A DNA stretch of 5,654 bases from Opitutia bacterium (GTDB lineage: Bacteria; Verrucomicrobiota; Verrucomicrobiia; Opitutales; Coraliomargaritaceae), in contig DOCS01000087.1 of assembly GCA_003503355.1 (NCBI GenBank), forward strand, positions 8,827 to 14,480, read 5' to 3'. Position numbers and translations under genes: made by a program. The notes beneath the pieces are model-generated. The model saw only the letters and a program-made list of their open reading frames with translations. It did no database searches and was not told the origin of the DNA. This document shows, one piece after another, positions 1 through 5,654 of the stretch. The first letter of the stretch is position 1, and each line of letters starts with the position of its first letter.

Positions 1-145
1 AGCGTTTAAAATAAAGGTCCTGCCTATTCCGATGTAATTCCTGCTTTCACGTGCGCTTACTATCTTCCTGACGAAGGGGCTGATTTCATAGCTACGCTTA
101 TAACCCTATCTGGATGTAAGATGAGCCTTCCGCTGATCGGATATT

Positions 146-174
146 TCGGCAGCGTGTAGATTCATAAGTTTAAT
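146..174 (+). promoter_or_regulatory. Possible sigma-70 promoter for the DUF1611 operon
   Basis: A TCGGCA hexamer at 146-151 matches 4 of 6 positions of the -35 consensus. It is separated by exactly 17 nt from TTTAAT at 169-174, which matches 5 of 6 positions of the -10 consensus. Transcription from here would start near 181 and give a leader of roughly 85 nt that contains both downstream hairpins. Such matches occur by chance, so this is only the best-placed candidate by eye. Confidence 0.25.
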
Positions 175-194
175 CTTGGTGGGAACCTCTTGCT

Positions 195-261
195 GACCCT
201 CGGCCACTTCTGGCCGGTCCGATTCCGTCGCCTCCTCTGAGCCTAGCTCAAAGCCGAGGAG
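195..261 (+). promoter_or_regulatory. Structured 5' leader that can sequester the ribosome binding site
   Basis: Two hairpins are visible. Hairpin 1 pairs CGGCCA (201-206) with TGGCCG (211-216) around a CTTC loop. It can be extended by GAC (195-197) with GTC (217-219) past a 3-nt bulge. Hairpin 2 pairs CTCCTC (232-237) with GAGGAG (256-261) and TGAGC (238-242) with GCTCA (246-250). The loop is CTA and AAGCC (251-255) is bulged. GAGGAG is the Shine-Dalgarno of the next gene, 5 nt before its ATG, so hairpin 2 would hide it. A third pairing, CCTCGGC (198-204) with GCCGAGG (253-259), is a perfect 7-bp match that excludes both hairpins. The complementarity is seen directly. A switching role is inference, and I recognise no known riboswitch class. 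Confidence 0.5.
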
Positions 262-266
262 TATCT

Positions 267-1427
267 ATGTCCGAAAGCCCAACTTTCCCGAAACGGGCGG
301 AGCATTCTATTGCTGCGCCTACACCGACCACCGATCCTGACCGATCATTAACAGCAATCGTATATTGCGAATCAAATTTTGGAGGTATTGACGGCAAGAC
401 CGCGAATGGCCTTGTTCGCCATTCCGAGAAATATCAGATCCGTTCTATTATAGATAGCGAGAACGCTGGCCAAGATACTGGTTTGATTCTCGATAACGAG
501 CCGAACGGGATACCCGTGGTTGGCGACCTGACAGAGGCTTTAACGCATGCTGGTAAGCTTCCTGACTACTTCATCTTTGGGATAGCTCCAGCGACTGGCA
601 TGCTCTCCGTCGTCGAGCGAAGGCTGATGCTGAAAGCCATCGAGCTGGGGATGAACATTGTTAACGGCCTGCATGAATTTCTAAACGATGATCCAGAGTT
701 TGCTGCTGCAGCAGCCAGGTCCAATGTGGTGATTCGTGACATCCGTAGGCCGCGTGCGAAAAAAGATTTACGTGTATTTAGTGGGCGCATCGCGGATGTT
801 ACTTGTCCTTGTATTGCAGTTCTCGGTACCGATTGTGCCATTGGTAAGCGGACTACGGCCACTGTCATGGCGGGAGCGCTCAATGATATGGGCATCAAAG
901 CTGTAATGATCGGAACGGGGCAGACTGGGTTAATTCAAGGTGCTCGCTACGGTATGGCGCTCGACGCGGTGCCCTCGCAGTTTTGCGCGGGCGAGTTGGA
1001 AGCAACCATCCTCGAAGCATTCGAAGGTGAGAATCCTGATGTCATTTTTATTGAAGGCCAAGGCTCGCTAAGTCATCCCGCTTACTCGACCTCCAGCTTC
1101 ATTCTTCGAGGCAGTTGCCCAGATGGTGTGATATTACAACACGCTCCAAAGCGGGTGCACCGTTGCGATTTCGAGCAGATGCCGATGCCCAATCCAGCAT
1201 CAGAGATCAATTTGATTGAGACTTTCGCCGCGACTAAAGTCATCGGGCTTACGCTTAATCATGAGGACATGACAGACGCAGAAGTTTCGTCAGCGATCAC
1301 GCTCTATGAGCAAGAATTAGGTATCCCCGTAACCGACGCGCTGACTCGACCTAAGAAGGACTTAATCGATATGGTGCTCTCCGCGTTTCCGCAGATTGGA
1401 GGCAATCTATCAACCGGAGCAGCCTAG
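267..1427 (+). CDS. DUF1611 family P-loop protein (DgcN-related superfamily), possible D-amino-acid metabolism
   Basis: This 386-residue cytoplasmic protein has the two-part DUF1611 layout: an N-terminal domain from about residue 29 to 180 and a C-terminal P-loop domain. The Walker-A-like loop GTDCAIGKRTTA is at 187-198, and a Walker-B-like IEGQG is at 262-266. Other conserved-looking blocks are NFGGIDGKTANGLVRHS (37-53), GTGQTGLIQGARYG (216-229) and HAPKRVHRCDF (292-302). The first 28 residues are a low-complexity Ser/Thr/Pro-rich extension. DgcN, a D-glutamate N-acetyltransferase, belongs to this broad family. This sequence looks like a different branch, so its reaction is not assigned. The ATG follows GAGGAG with 5-nt spacing. 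The next gene, a PLP racemase, starts close by or overlaps, which implies co-translation and a shared D-amino-acid role. There is no signal peptide or membrane segment. The family call is firm and the function weak. Confidence 0.9.
   Translation: MSESPTFPKRAEHSIAAPTPTTDPDRSLTAIVYCESNFGGIDGKTANGLVRHSEKYQIRSIIDSENAGQDTGLILDNEPNGIPVVGDLTEALTHAGKLPDYFIFGIAPATGMLSVVERRLMLKAIELGMNIVNGLHEFLNDDPEFAAAAARSNVVIRDIRRPRAKKDLRVFSGRIADVTCPCIAVLGTDCAIGKRTTATVMAGALNDMGIKAVMIGTGQTGLIQGARYGMALDAVPSQFCAGELEATILEAFEGENPDVIFIEGQGSLSHPAYSTSSFILRGSCPDGVILQHAPKRVHRCDFEQMPMPNPASEINLIETFAATKVIGLTLNHEDMTDAEVSSAITLYEQELGIPVTDALTRPKKDLIDMVLSAFPQIGGNLSTGAA
1398..1411 (+). promoter_or_regulatory. Perfect Shine-Dalgarno before an in-frame ATC, likely true initiation region of the racemase
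   Basis: GGAGG (1398-1402) lies inside the 3' end of the DUF1611 gene. It is followed by 6 nt and then ATC (1409-1411), in frame with the racemase. Starting there adds ten residues ending in Ala-Pro-Arg, which restores the Pro-Arg-Leu-x-Ile-Asp-Leu beginning common in this enzyme family. Between the in-frame TAA (1352-1354) and the TTG at 1439 this frame has no ATG, GTG or TTG. Either ATC is used as a rare start, or an ATG was mutated or misread. Confidence 0.4.
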
Positions 1428-1438
1428 CCGCTCCGCGG

Positions 1439-2491
1439 TTGCAGATCGATCTAGGCAAGATATATCATAATGCGCAGGCGCTGGTCGCTAGGCTGAGTGA
1501 ACGAGGTATTTCGGTGACTGGTGTCACCAAGGCCACTTTGGGTCTTCCTGAGATTGCGGACGCTTGGCTTCGTGCTGGCGTAAGTGGGCTAGGGGATTCA
1601 CGTATCGAGAATGTTAATACTCTGAGGCGCGCGAATGTGGTGGCGGCGGTGACATTGATTCGTTCGCCGATGCTGAGCCAAGTCGATCAGGTAGTTGCGC
1701 TCGCTGATGTGAGTTTAAATACAGAGCTCGAAGTCATTCGGAGGCTCTCGGGCGCTGCGCAAAAGGTGAATCGAACGCACGGGGTGGTACTGATGGTTGA
1801 GCTAGGAGATCTACGCGAAGGCATTATGCCCGAACTGCTGGAAAACACAGTCGCTGAGGTGCTGCGCTTGCCCAATATCTCTTTGGAGGGGATCGGAGCT
1901 AATCTAGCCTGTAGAAGCGGTGTATCACCCGATGCTAAAAACATGGCCGAATTGTCGTTTCTGACTGATTCGATTGAAGCGAAATTTGGCATCATTATCA
2001 ATATTGTATCCGGCGGTAACTCCGCGAATCTCGATTGGGCACTGAGTGGTGCTGAAACGGGGCGAATCAACAACCTTCGCTTAGGAGAAGCGTTGCTGCT
2101 CGGATGTGAACCCCTGCATCGTAAAATAATTAAAGGCCTGTATCCGGACGCGATTACGTTAGTTGCCGAAGTTATTGAATCCAAGGAAAAGCCCTCTAAA
2201 CCATGGGGTGATATTGCGCAGTCGGCCTTTGGAGAGGTGACTCAATTCGAAGATGTTGGCAGTCGAAATCAGTCCATTTTAGCGATCGGTCGACAAGACG
2301 TCGATCCTGACGGGCTGACGCCTCCACAGGAAATTACAATCTTAGGCGCAAGCAGCGATCATCTTGTAATTGATTCGAGCAAGTCTGCAACGCGACTTAA
2401 TGTAGGAGGCGAAGTTTCGTTTCAGCTCAACTATAGTGCACTGCTTCGCGCTATGACGTCACCCTATGTGTCGAAGGTAATTAAGAGGTAG
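1439..2491 (+). CDS. Alanine/ornithine racemase family PLP-dependent enzyme (fold type III)
   Basis: This 350-residue protein reads as an alanine racemase N-terminal-domain (TIM-barrel) enzyme of the ornithine-racemase-like group. It would interconvert L and D forms of a free amino acid. The PLP-binding lysine is expected at Lys31 in VTGVTKATLG (26-35). Further family blocks are GDSRIEN (52-58), ELGDLREGIMP (121-131), SGGNSANL (191-198, phosphate-binding type), NNLRLGEALLLG (211-222) and ILGASSDHLVID (301-312). Length fits the roughly 350-residue family norm. It follows the DUF1611 gene in one operon. The TTG start at 1439 has no Shine-Dalgarno and sits in a small GC hairpin (AGCCGC 1427-1432 with GCGGTT 1435-1440). 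Translation more likely begins upstream, near 1409, overlapping the previous gene. Substrate (Ala, Orn, Glu or another) cannot be read from sequence. Confidence 0.88.
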   Translation: MQIDLGKIYHNAQALVARLSERGISVTGVTKATLGLPEIADAWLRAGVSGLGDSRIENVNTLRRANVVAAVTLIRSPMLSQVDQVVALADVSLNTELEVIRRLSGAAQKVNRTHGVVLMVELGDLREGIMPELLENTVAEVLRLPNISLEGIGANLACRSGVSPDAKNMAELSFLTDSIEAKFGIIINIVSGGNSANLDWALSGAETGRINNLRLGEALLLGCEPLHRKIIKGLYPDAITLVAEVIESKEKPSKPWGDIAQSAFGEVTQFEDVGSRNQSILAIGRQDVDPDGLTPPQEITILGASSDHLVIDSSKSATRLNVGGEVSFQLNYSALLRAMTSPYVSKVIKR

Positions 2492-2800
2492 CAATTGAAC
2501 GCTTTCCGTATTCGAAATGGTGCCAATTTTCCCAGTTACTCTGTCCTGTATAGAGAGTCCAAAGTCTTACGAGTTCGGTTGCTGCTCGCGAATGTTTATC
2601 GATCAAGAGTCTCAAGGAAGGGGAGGGGCTAGGACATGGGTAACAGATATTTCAGGGGTATCGTTACTACTTTAAAATGGCATTTATGTTATGGAAGAAA
2701 CTGTTCAGGGCGAAGCGACAAGACCGGATGGCAACGGAGCGGAAGATCGAAGAATCCTCGTTCGAAAACAAGTTTACATACTCTTGGTTTAAGGGGCGGG
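2492..2800. other. Region between convergent operon and radD, small ORFs only
   Basis: This 309-base stretch lies between the racemase stop and the radD stop on the opposite strand. No clear terminator hairpin with a T-run is visible for either gene. Besides the two small ORFs listed separately, a 46-codon ATG frame (2677-2817, Lys/Arg-rich, no Shine-Dalgarno) and two shorter frames (ATG 2592, 27 codons; ATG near 2690, 33 codons) are open. Several overlapping short frames that look coding but end early could reflect a decayed gene, but I recognise no family in any of them. Confidence 0.5.
2495..2632 (+). CDS. Candidate small basic protein, 45 residues, third gene of the operon
   Basis: Immediately after the racemase TAG (2489-2491), a TTG at 2495 opens a 45-codon frame ending in TAG at 2630-2632. 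It is preceded by AAGAGG (2483-2488, inside the last racemase codons) at 6-nt spacing, a good ribosome binding site for a translationally coupled gene. The product is strongly basic, with Arg-rich runs such as VLRVRLLLANVYRSRVSRK near its end and no cysteine or obvious membrane helix. I do not recognise the family. It could be a genuine small protein, the 5' remnant of a longer broken gene, or a chance frame. The Shine-Dalgarno and tight spacing are the only positive evidence. Confidence 0.28.
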   Translation: MNAFRIRNGANFPSYSVLYRESKVLRVRLLLANVYRSRVSRKGRG

Positions 2801-2872
2801 TCAAAGTTCCTCGCTGAATATTTTTTCAGTCACCTTCCAGAAATTACCCTGCTTGCGAGCGATCACGAATGA
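2636..2872 (+). CDS. Doubtful 78-residue ORF overlapping the radD 3' end
   Basis: An ATG at 2636 follows a purine-rich GGAGG (2622-2626) at 9-nt spacing, in the same frame as the preceding 45-codon ORF and separated from it by one stop and one codon. The 78-residue product is basic in its first two thirds and matches no family I know. Its last 72 bases run antisense to the end of radD, and other frames in the first part look equally coding-like, so it is probably not a real gene. It is recorded because of the strong ribosome-binding-like sequence. Confidence 0.15.
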   Translation: MGNRYFRGIVTTLKWHLCYGRNCSGRSDKTGWQRSGRSKNPRSKTSLHTLGLRGGSKFLAEYFFSHLPEITLLASDHE

Positions 2873-4537
2873 AGGCATACGAAGCTGTGGTCGTATTTTG
2901 ACCGCTTCGCTCACCGAGCTTATGTTGAGCTTCAATTCAGGCTTTCGCATATGCGATCTCAGGAAGTTGATCGTAAACTTCTTAATACTTGTTGGATTGT
3001 TGAGGTAGTACATCTCGGCGACGAACTGTGCGTCGTAATCGTAATACTTTACCTGAAGGTAGGGCGTCCCTTTTTTGTCAACCCGCTCAAGCATCTCGAT
3101 CGAATCCGGTCTGAGCACATGGGCATCTTTAGAGAGCCTTGCCTGTTTGAGCTTTGTATCGGGGTCGATCAGCACAGTGCCGCAGCTGCTACAATCGCGA
3201 GCGGAGATATCATTTTGAGCCCCGCATTGGTCGCAGATCTTAAAGCGGAAACGATAGTCGCACGGCGTGAATTCGTAGGTGTCCGCATTGACCTGCCCCC
3301 CTCGGCACTTTCGCCCGAAGTGCTCCACCAGATTGCCTCCATCATCGAGGATCCCCCAAAAGTCATTCACAAAGCCACATTCGGGGCAGGGCACTTTGAC
3401 TGCGACCGATTCGGATGCGGTCTTCTTGTCGTCTATCTCTGGGCTGAAAATGCTATGCCCCATACCGGTGTAATCCAACACAAGACAATCCTTTTTGTCT
3501 GTATCCAAACGCAAACCGCGGCCGATGATTTGCTGATACAAACTAATCGATTCCGTTGGGCGTAGGATAGCGATTACATCGACATGCGCTGCGTCGAAAC
3601 CGGTCGTCAACACGGAGACGTTTACTAAATACTTAAACGCTTTCTGTTTGAAATCATTCACGATCTGGTCGCGCTCGCTCAGCTCGGTGGTGCCCACCAC
3701 CAACCGTGCTTGTCCCGGCGGCAGGTGATCCATGATCTCCTGCGCATGTTTCACCGTTGAGCTGAAAAGCATCACGCCCTGCCGCTGGTCGCTCTCGGTG
3801 ATATCAATGATGTTCTTAATGATCAGGGGCGTTAGTCTCCTTTGCTTGTGGAGCGCTTCCTCGAGCTGGGCCATCGTGTAAGCATTGCTACCTTCTCTGA
3901 GCTCTGAGAAGTCATAAGAGGTTACCGGAATATCTACTTTTACCGGGGGCGTCAGATATTTGTTCCGGATCATATACTCAAGTGGTAGCTCGTAGATGCA
4001 GTGCTTAAAGAAGCGCAGATCTTTGGTTTTCACTTCGCCGCGCAGCGCGTAATTATAGATCCAGCCGAGGCCTAAGCGATAGGGGGTGGCGGTCAGGCCC
4101 AAGATACAAATGCGCGGATTGTTCAACTTGAGCTGCGTGATGACTTTCGCGTACTGGCTGTCTGGCTCAAGGCTGATGCGGTGACATTCGTCGATCACGA
4201 CCAGTGTGAAATCCCGAAAGAAGGCATCTTTCGCCTTCGCGACCGACTGGATGCTGCCGAATATGACCTTCTGCTCGCTATCCTTTTGATTCAATCCCGC
4301 GGAATAGATGCCCGCTTGCAGGCCATAGCTTTCATACTTCAAATGGTTTTGCTCGACCAGCTCTTTGACATGCGCGAGCACCAACACGCGGCCTTTGGCT
4401 ATTTTAGCCAACTCCGCGATGACCAAACTCTTGCCTGCACCCGTCGGCAACACGATCACCGCAGGGTTGCGTCGCTTCCTGAAGTATTTGAGGGTGCTGT
4501 CAACCGCTTCTTGTTGGTATGACCTGAGTGTATACAT
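2801..4537 (-). CDS. radD: RadD (YejH), SF2 DNA-repair helicase/ATPase
   Basis: This 578-residue superfamily 2 protein matches E. coli RadD closely from its first residues to near its end. RadD is a DNA-dependent ATPase that works with SSB and RecA in double-strand-break repair and recombination intermediates. Visible elements are an N-terminal Q-like motif around LRSYQQEAV (4-12), Walker A LPTGAGKS (30-37; Lys36 matches E. coli Lys37), DECH (116-119), TAT (149-151) and motif [10 protein letters not shown] (336-343). A Cys-rich zinc-binding region follows, with Cys384/387/411/426 and Cys435/438/449/452. The C-terminus ends a few residues earlier than E. coli's 586. The ATG at 4537 matches the family N-terminus, though no good Shine-Dalgarno precedes it. 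It is transcribed alone, convergent to the racemase operon and divergent from the pxpA-like gene. Confidence 0.96.
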   Translation of the reverse strand: MYTLRSYQQEAVDSTLKYFRKRRNPAVIVLPTGAGKSLVIAELAKIAKGRVLVLAHVKELVEQNHLKYESYGLQAGIYSAGLNQKDSEQKVIFGSIQSVAKAKDAFFRDFTLVVIDECHRISLEPDSQYAKVITQLKLNNPRICILGLTATPYRLGLGWIYNYALRGEVKTKDLRFFKHCIYELPLEYMIRNKYLTPPVKVDIPVTSYDFSELREGSNAYTMAQLEEALHKQRRLTPLIIKNIIDITESDQRQGVMLFSSTVKHAQEIMDHLPPGQARLVVGTTELSERDQIVNDFKQKAFKYLVNVSVLTTGFDAAHVDVIAILRPTESISLYQQIIGRGLRLDTDKKDCLVLDYTGMGHSIFSPEIDDKKTASESVAVKVPCPECGFVNDFWGILDDGGNLVEHFGRKCRGGQVNADTYEFTPCDYRFRFKICDQCGAQNDISARDCSSCGTVLIDPDTKLKQARLSKDAHVLRPDSIEMLERVDKKGTPYLQVKYYDYDAQFVAEMYYLNNPTSIKKFTINFLRSHMRKPELKLNISSVSEAVKIRPQLRMPSFVIARKQGNFWKVTEKIFSEEL

Positions 4538-4548
4538 GGTGACAGAGG

Positions 4549-4704
4549 CTATGGATGCGGCCCTTGAAGTATAGAAAAATAGCCGAGTTTATTCGAGCGG
4601 GCGGCGTCCATAAGCTCGGGGAATTGATCAGGTCTGTCGGCCAAAACCAGGATGCCTAGGACCACGACCTGTCTGATGGTATCAGCGGCAAATGCGGTTG
4701 CCAC
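4549..4704 (-). CDS. Possible 51-residue leader ORF ahead of radD
   Basis: A minus-strand GTG (4702-4704) opens a 51-codon frame ending in TAG at 4549-4551, 11 nt before the radD ATG. The product has a hydrophobic stretch near the middle (residues 10-22) followed by a charged segment, with no family I recognise. No Shine-Dalgarno precedes the GTG, and the proposed radD promoter lies inside this frame. It may be chance, or a small upstream cistron that couples to radD. Confidence 0.15.
   Translation of the reverse strand: MATAFAADTIRQVVVLGILVLADRPDQFPELMDAARSNKLGYFSILQGPHP
4568..4596 (-). promoter_or_regulatory. Possible radD promoter
   Basis: Read on the minus strand, TATACT (4568-4573) matches 5 of 6 bases of the -10 consensus. 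TCGAAT (4591-4596) lies 17 nt upstream as a weak -35 with 3 of 6 matches. The hexamers sit about 30 nt before the radD ATG, so the leader would be short, which fits the absence of other signals. It is a best guess by eye. Confidence 0.35.
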
Positions 4705-4716
4705 TTGAATTGTTAG

Positions 4717-4724
4717 TTAGCTAA
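4717..4724. repeat. 8-bp palindrome next to the pxpA-like start
   Basis: TTAGCTAA is a perfect palindrome ending directly before the GTG at 4725, and it lies within ACTT(N16)AAGT (4703-4726). It could be an operator half or just AT-rich sequence. There is no second copy in the window, so a regulator site is speculative. Confidence 0.15.
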
Positions 4725-5447
4725 GTGGTGCAAATGGGGGCGTTGATTCTAAATTGTGATCTGGGCGAGCACGAGTGCGCGGCGCAAACCGAGCGGCTGA
4801 TGGCGCTGGTCGGTGCTGCGAATATTTGTTGTGGGGTGCATGCGGGCAGCGAGGTCAAGCTGCGCAGCACGTTGGAGCTGGCCAAGCGTTATGGCGTGCG
4901 GGTGGGCGCACATCCCGGGCTGGCGGACGCCGGTGGCCGTGGCGCGGCTTTGCCCTCGGTTGCGGCGTTTGACGCGCTGTTGTGTGATCAGCTCGAAAGC
5001 TTTGTTCGTGTCGCAGCAGAAGTCGGCGTACAGGTGAGTTACGTCAAGCTGCACGGCACCTTGTATCATGCGGTCGAGCAAGCCCCCGAGTTGGCTGAAG
5101 TCTTTCTTCGACGGATCCAATCGATGCAGCCCTCGCTCGCTATCTTTGCGCTAGCAGGTGGTACATTCGCACCGCTCGCCCGCGCATCGGGGATCCGCGT
5201 GTGGGAGGAACTGTTTGCCGATCGCGGCTACACCGCCGATGGACAGCTGACGCCGCGCGGCCAAGCGGGCGCTGTGATCGAAGAGGTGGCGGTTGCTGTG
5301 GGGCGCATTCAGCAGTGGATGGAGAGCGGCCAGATGTCCGTTGACGGCGGTCAATCGATCCCACTGACAGGAGAGACGCTGTGCGTGCACTCCGATTCGC
5401 CGCACGCCTTACAGTTATTGGCGTCGTTGAGACGGCTCGTCGGTTAA
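4725..5447 (+). CDS. pxpA: LamB/YcsF family protein, PxpA-like 5-oxoprolinase subunit A (divergent)
   Basis: The protein reads as the LamB/YcsF (PxpA) family, whose members form the ATP-dependent 5-oxoprolinase with PxpB and PxpC, opening 5-oxo-L-proline to L-glutamate. Family blocks in order are NCDLGE (10-15), NICCGVHAG (33-41), GAHPG (61-65), VKLHGTLYH (107-115, usually VKPHGALYN), ELFADRGY (162-169) and CVHSDSP (220-226). Length is 240, slightly short of the usual 245-255. The segment after GAHPG lacks the common GFGRR pattern (here GGRGA), so this is a divergent branch. GTG 4725, GTG 4728 and ATG 4734 are possible starts. ATG 4734 is closest to the conserved beginning and loses only three residues. 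No Shine-Dalgarno is clear for any of them. No pxpB or pxpC is in view. The DNA looks more GC-rich than the upstream genes. Confidence 0.9.
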   Translation: MVQMGALILNCDLGEHECAAQTERLMALVGAANICCGVHAGSEVKLRSTLELAKRYGVRVGAHPGLADAGGRGAALPSVAAFDALLCDQLESFVRVAAEVGVQVSYVKLHGTLYHAVEQAPELAEVFLRRIQSMQPSLAIFALAGGTFAPLARASGIRVWEELFADRGYTADGQLTPRGQAGAVIEEVAVAVGRIQQWMESGQMSVDGGQSIPLTGETLCVHSDSPHALQLLASLRRLVG

Positions 5448-5654
5448 TGGGGTGTTATCGATGGATGGACTGTTCGGTGTCTTTTTTGACGCGCCTGGCA
5501 ACAAATGACGTCCATTTTCAGGGGCGTTGCGTAACGATAGCCACTAGGTAGCAGAGTCGTCGCGTGCCGCTTTAACAAACGTGCGTGTTGCTGGCACCTG
5601 TGTCGGGGCTCTGTGCGTTCGCTAAAGCTTCACGCTACGGGATGTTGGAATTTT
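5448..5654. other. Tail of the window, no gene identified
   Basis: After the pxpA-like stop, only short frames occur (for example 34 codons starting on the overlapping TAATG at 5445-5449, ending 5551). A T-run at 5482-5487 follows a very weak 3-bp stem (GAC 5468-5470, GTC 5479-5481) that might be a poor terminator. An imperfect inverted repeat, GTGCC (5564-5568) with GGCAC (5593-5597) and inner AACA/TGTT, spans 34 nt. No partner gene such as pxpB begins before the window ends. Confidence 0.5.

Larger units (their letters stand above)
1..266. other. Upstream region of the DUF1611-racemase operon, no confirmed gene
   Basis: No convincing gene is present. Two open stretches are worth recording. 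On the plus strand a frame is open from 10 to a TAG at 157-159 (49 codons), but its only ATG is late (121) and a TAA at 7-9 cuts it off from the window edge. On the minus strand a frame is open from 264 down to a TAG at 106-108 (52 codons), with one internal ATG (163-165) and a GTG. Neither has a Shine-Dalgarno before a usable start. They may be chance or remnants of a decayed gene. The 3' part, about 195-266, is better explained as the structured 5' leader of the following operon. Confidence 0.6.

Noticed and set aside
1687..2184. 165-codon minus-strand ORF inside the racemase gene
   Set aside because: It is antisense to conserved racemase motifs, Ser-rich as expected of a reverse shadow, and has no recognisable family.
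2951..3565. 204-codon plus-strand ORF antisense to radD
   Set aside because: It lies wholly within the strongly supported RadD reading frame on the other strand, has no Shine-Dalgarno or recognisable domain, and is the expected shadow of a conserved gene.
4749..5405. Several 65-123 codon ORFs overlapping the pxpA-like gene in other frames
   Set aside because: All overlap the LamB/YcsF coding frame in GC-rich DNA where long shadow frames are common. None has recognisable motifs.
5468..5487. Terminator after the pxpA-like gene
   Set aside because: The T-run is present, but the stem in front of it is only about 3 bp, too weak to call an intrinsic terminator.
5447..5551. 34-codon ORF starting on a TAATG overlap with the pxpA-like stop
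   Set aside because: The overlap suggests coupling, but there is no Shine-Dalgarno, the product is very short and unfamiliar, and PxpB is not recognisable in it.
5564..5597. Imperfect inverted repeat with a TTTAAC core, considered as an integron attC site
   Set aside because: It does not have proper RYYYAAC and GTTRRRY ends, and there is no integrase or cassette array around it.
1..5654. CRISPR array, tRNA genes, insertion sequence ends
   Set aside because: I saw no regularly spaced direct repeats, cloverleaf sequence, transposase or terminal inverted repeats.

Overview
The window is a chromosome-like, roughly half-GC stretch from a bacterium, most likely a gammaproteobacterium. The best lineage clue is a minus-strand gene (2801-4537) that reads almost end to end like RadD (YejH), a DNA-repair helicase best known from that class. 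There are four confident protein genes. I see no rRNA, tRNA, CRISPR array, insertion sequence or integrase.

Region 1-266 is a non-coding leader, or holds gene remnants. Its last 70 bases form an unusual RNA arrangement. A hairpin pairs the Shine-Dalgarno sequence of the first gene with an upstream CTCCTC, and a second, mutually exclusive 7-bp pairing can cover part of the same ribosome binding site. Region 267-2491 is a two-gene plus-strand operon: a DUF1611-family P-loop protein, then a fold-type III PLP enzyme of the alanine/ornithine racemase group. Together they suggest a small D-amino-acid module, but the substrate cannot be read from the sequence. The start of the second gene is odd. 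The annotated TTG has no ribosome binding site, while a perfect GGAGG lies 6 nt before an in-frame ATC.

Region 2492-2800 lies between converging transcription units. It holds only small candidate ORFs, one of which (45 codons) starts with a TTG and a good Shine-Dalgarno directly behind the racemase stop. Region 2801-4537 is radD on the minus strand, with a plausible promoter just upstream and a possible 51-codon ORF ahead of it.

Region 4725-5447 is a LamB/YcsF (PxpA-like, 5-oxoprolinase subunit A) gene. It looks more GC-rich than the rest, is shorter and more divergent than usual, and has no PxpB or PxpC partner in view. The last 207 bases hold no convincing gene.

The racemase operon and the PxpA-like gene both touch glutamate or D-amino-acid chemistry, but radD separates them on the other strand, so a functional link is only a possibility. 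I found no clear sign of a wholly new defence or mobile system. The points most worth following up are the leader RNA, the ATC/TTG start problem and the DUF1611-racemase pairing.
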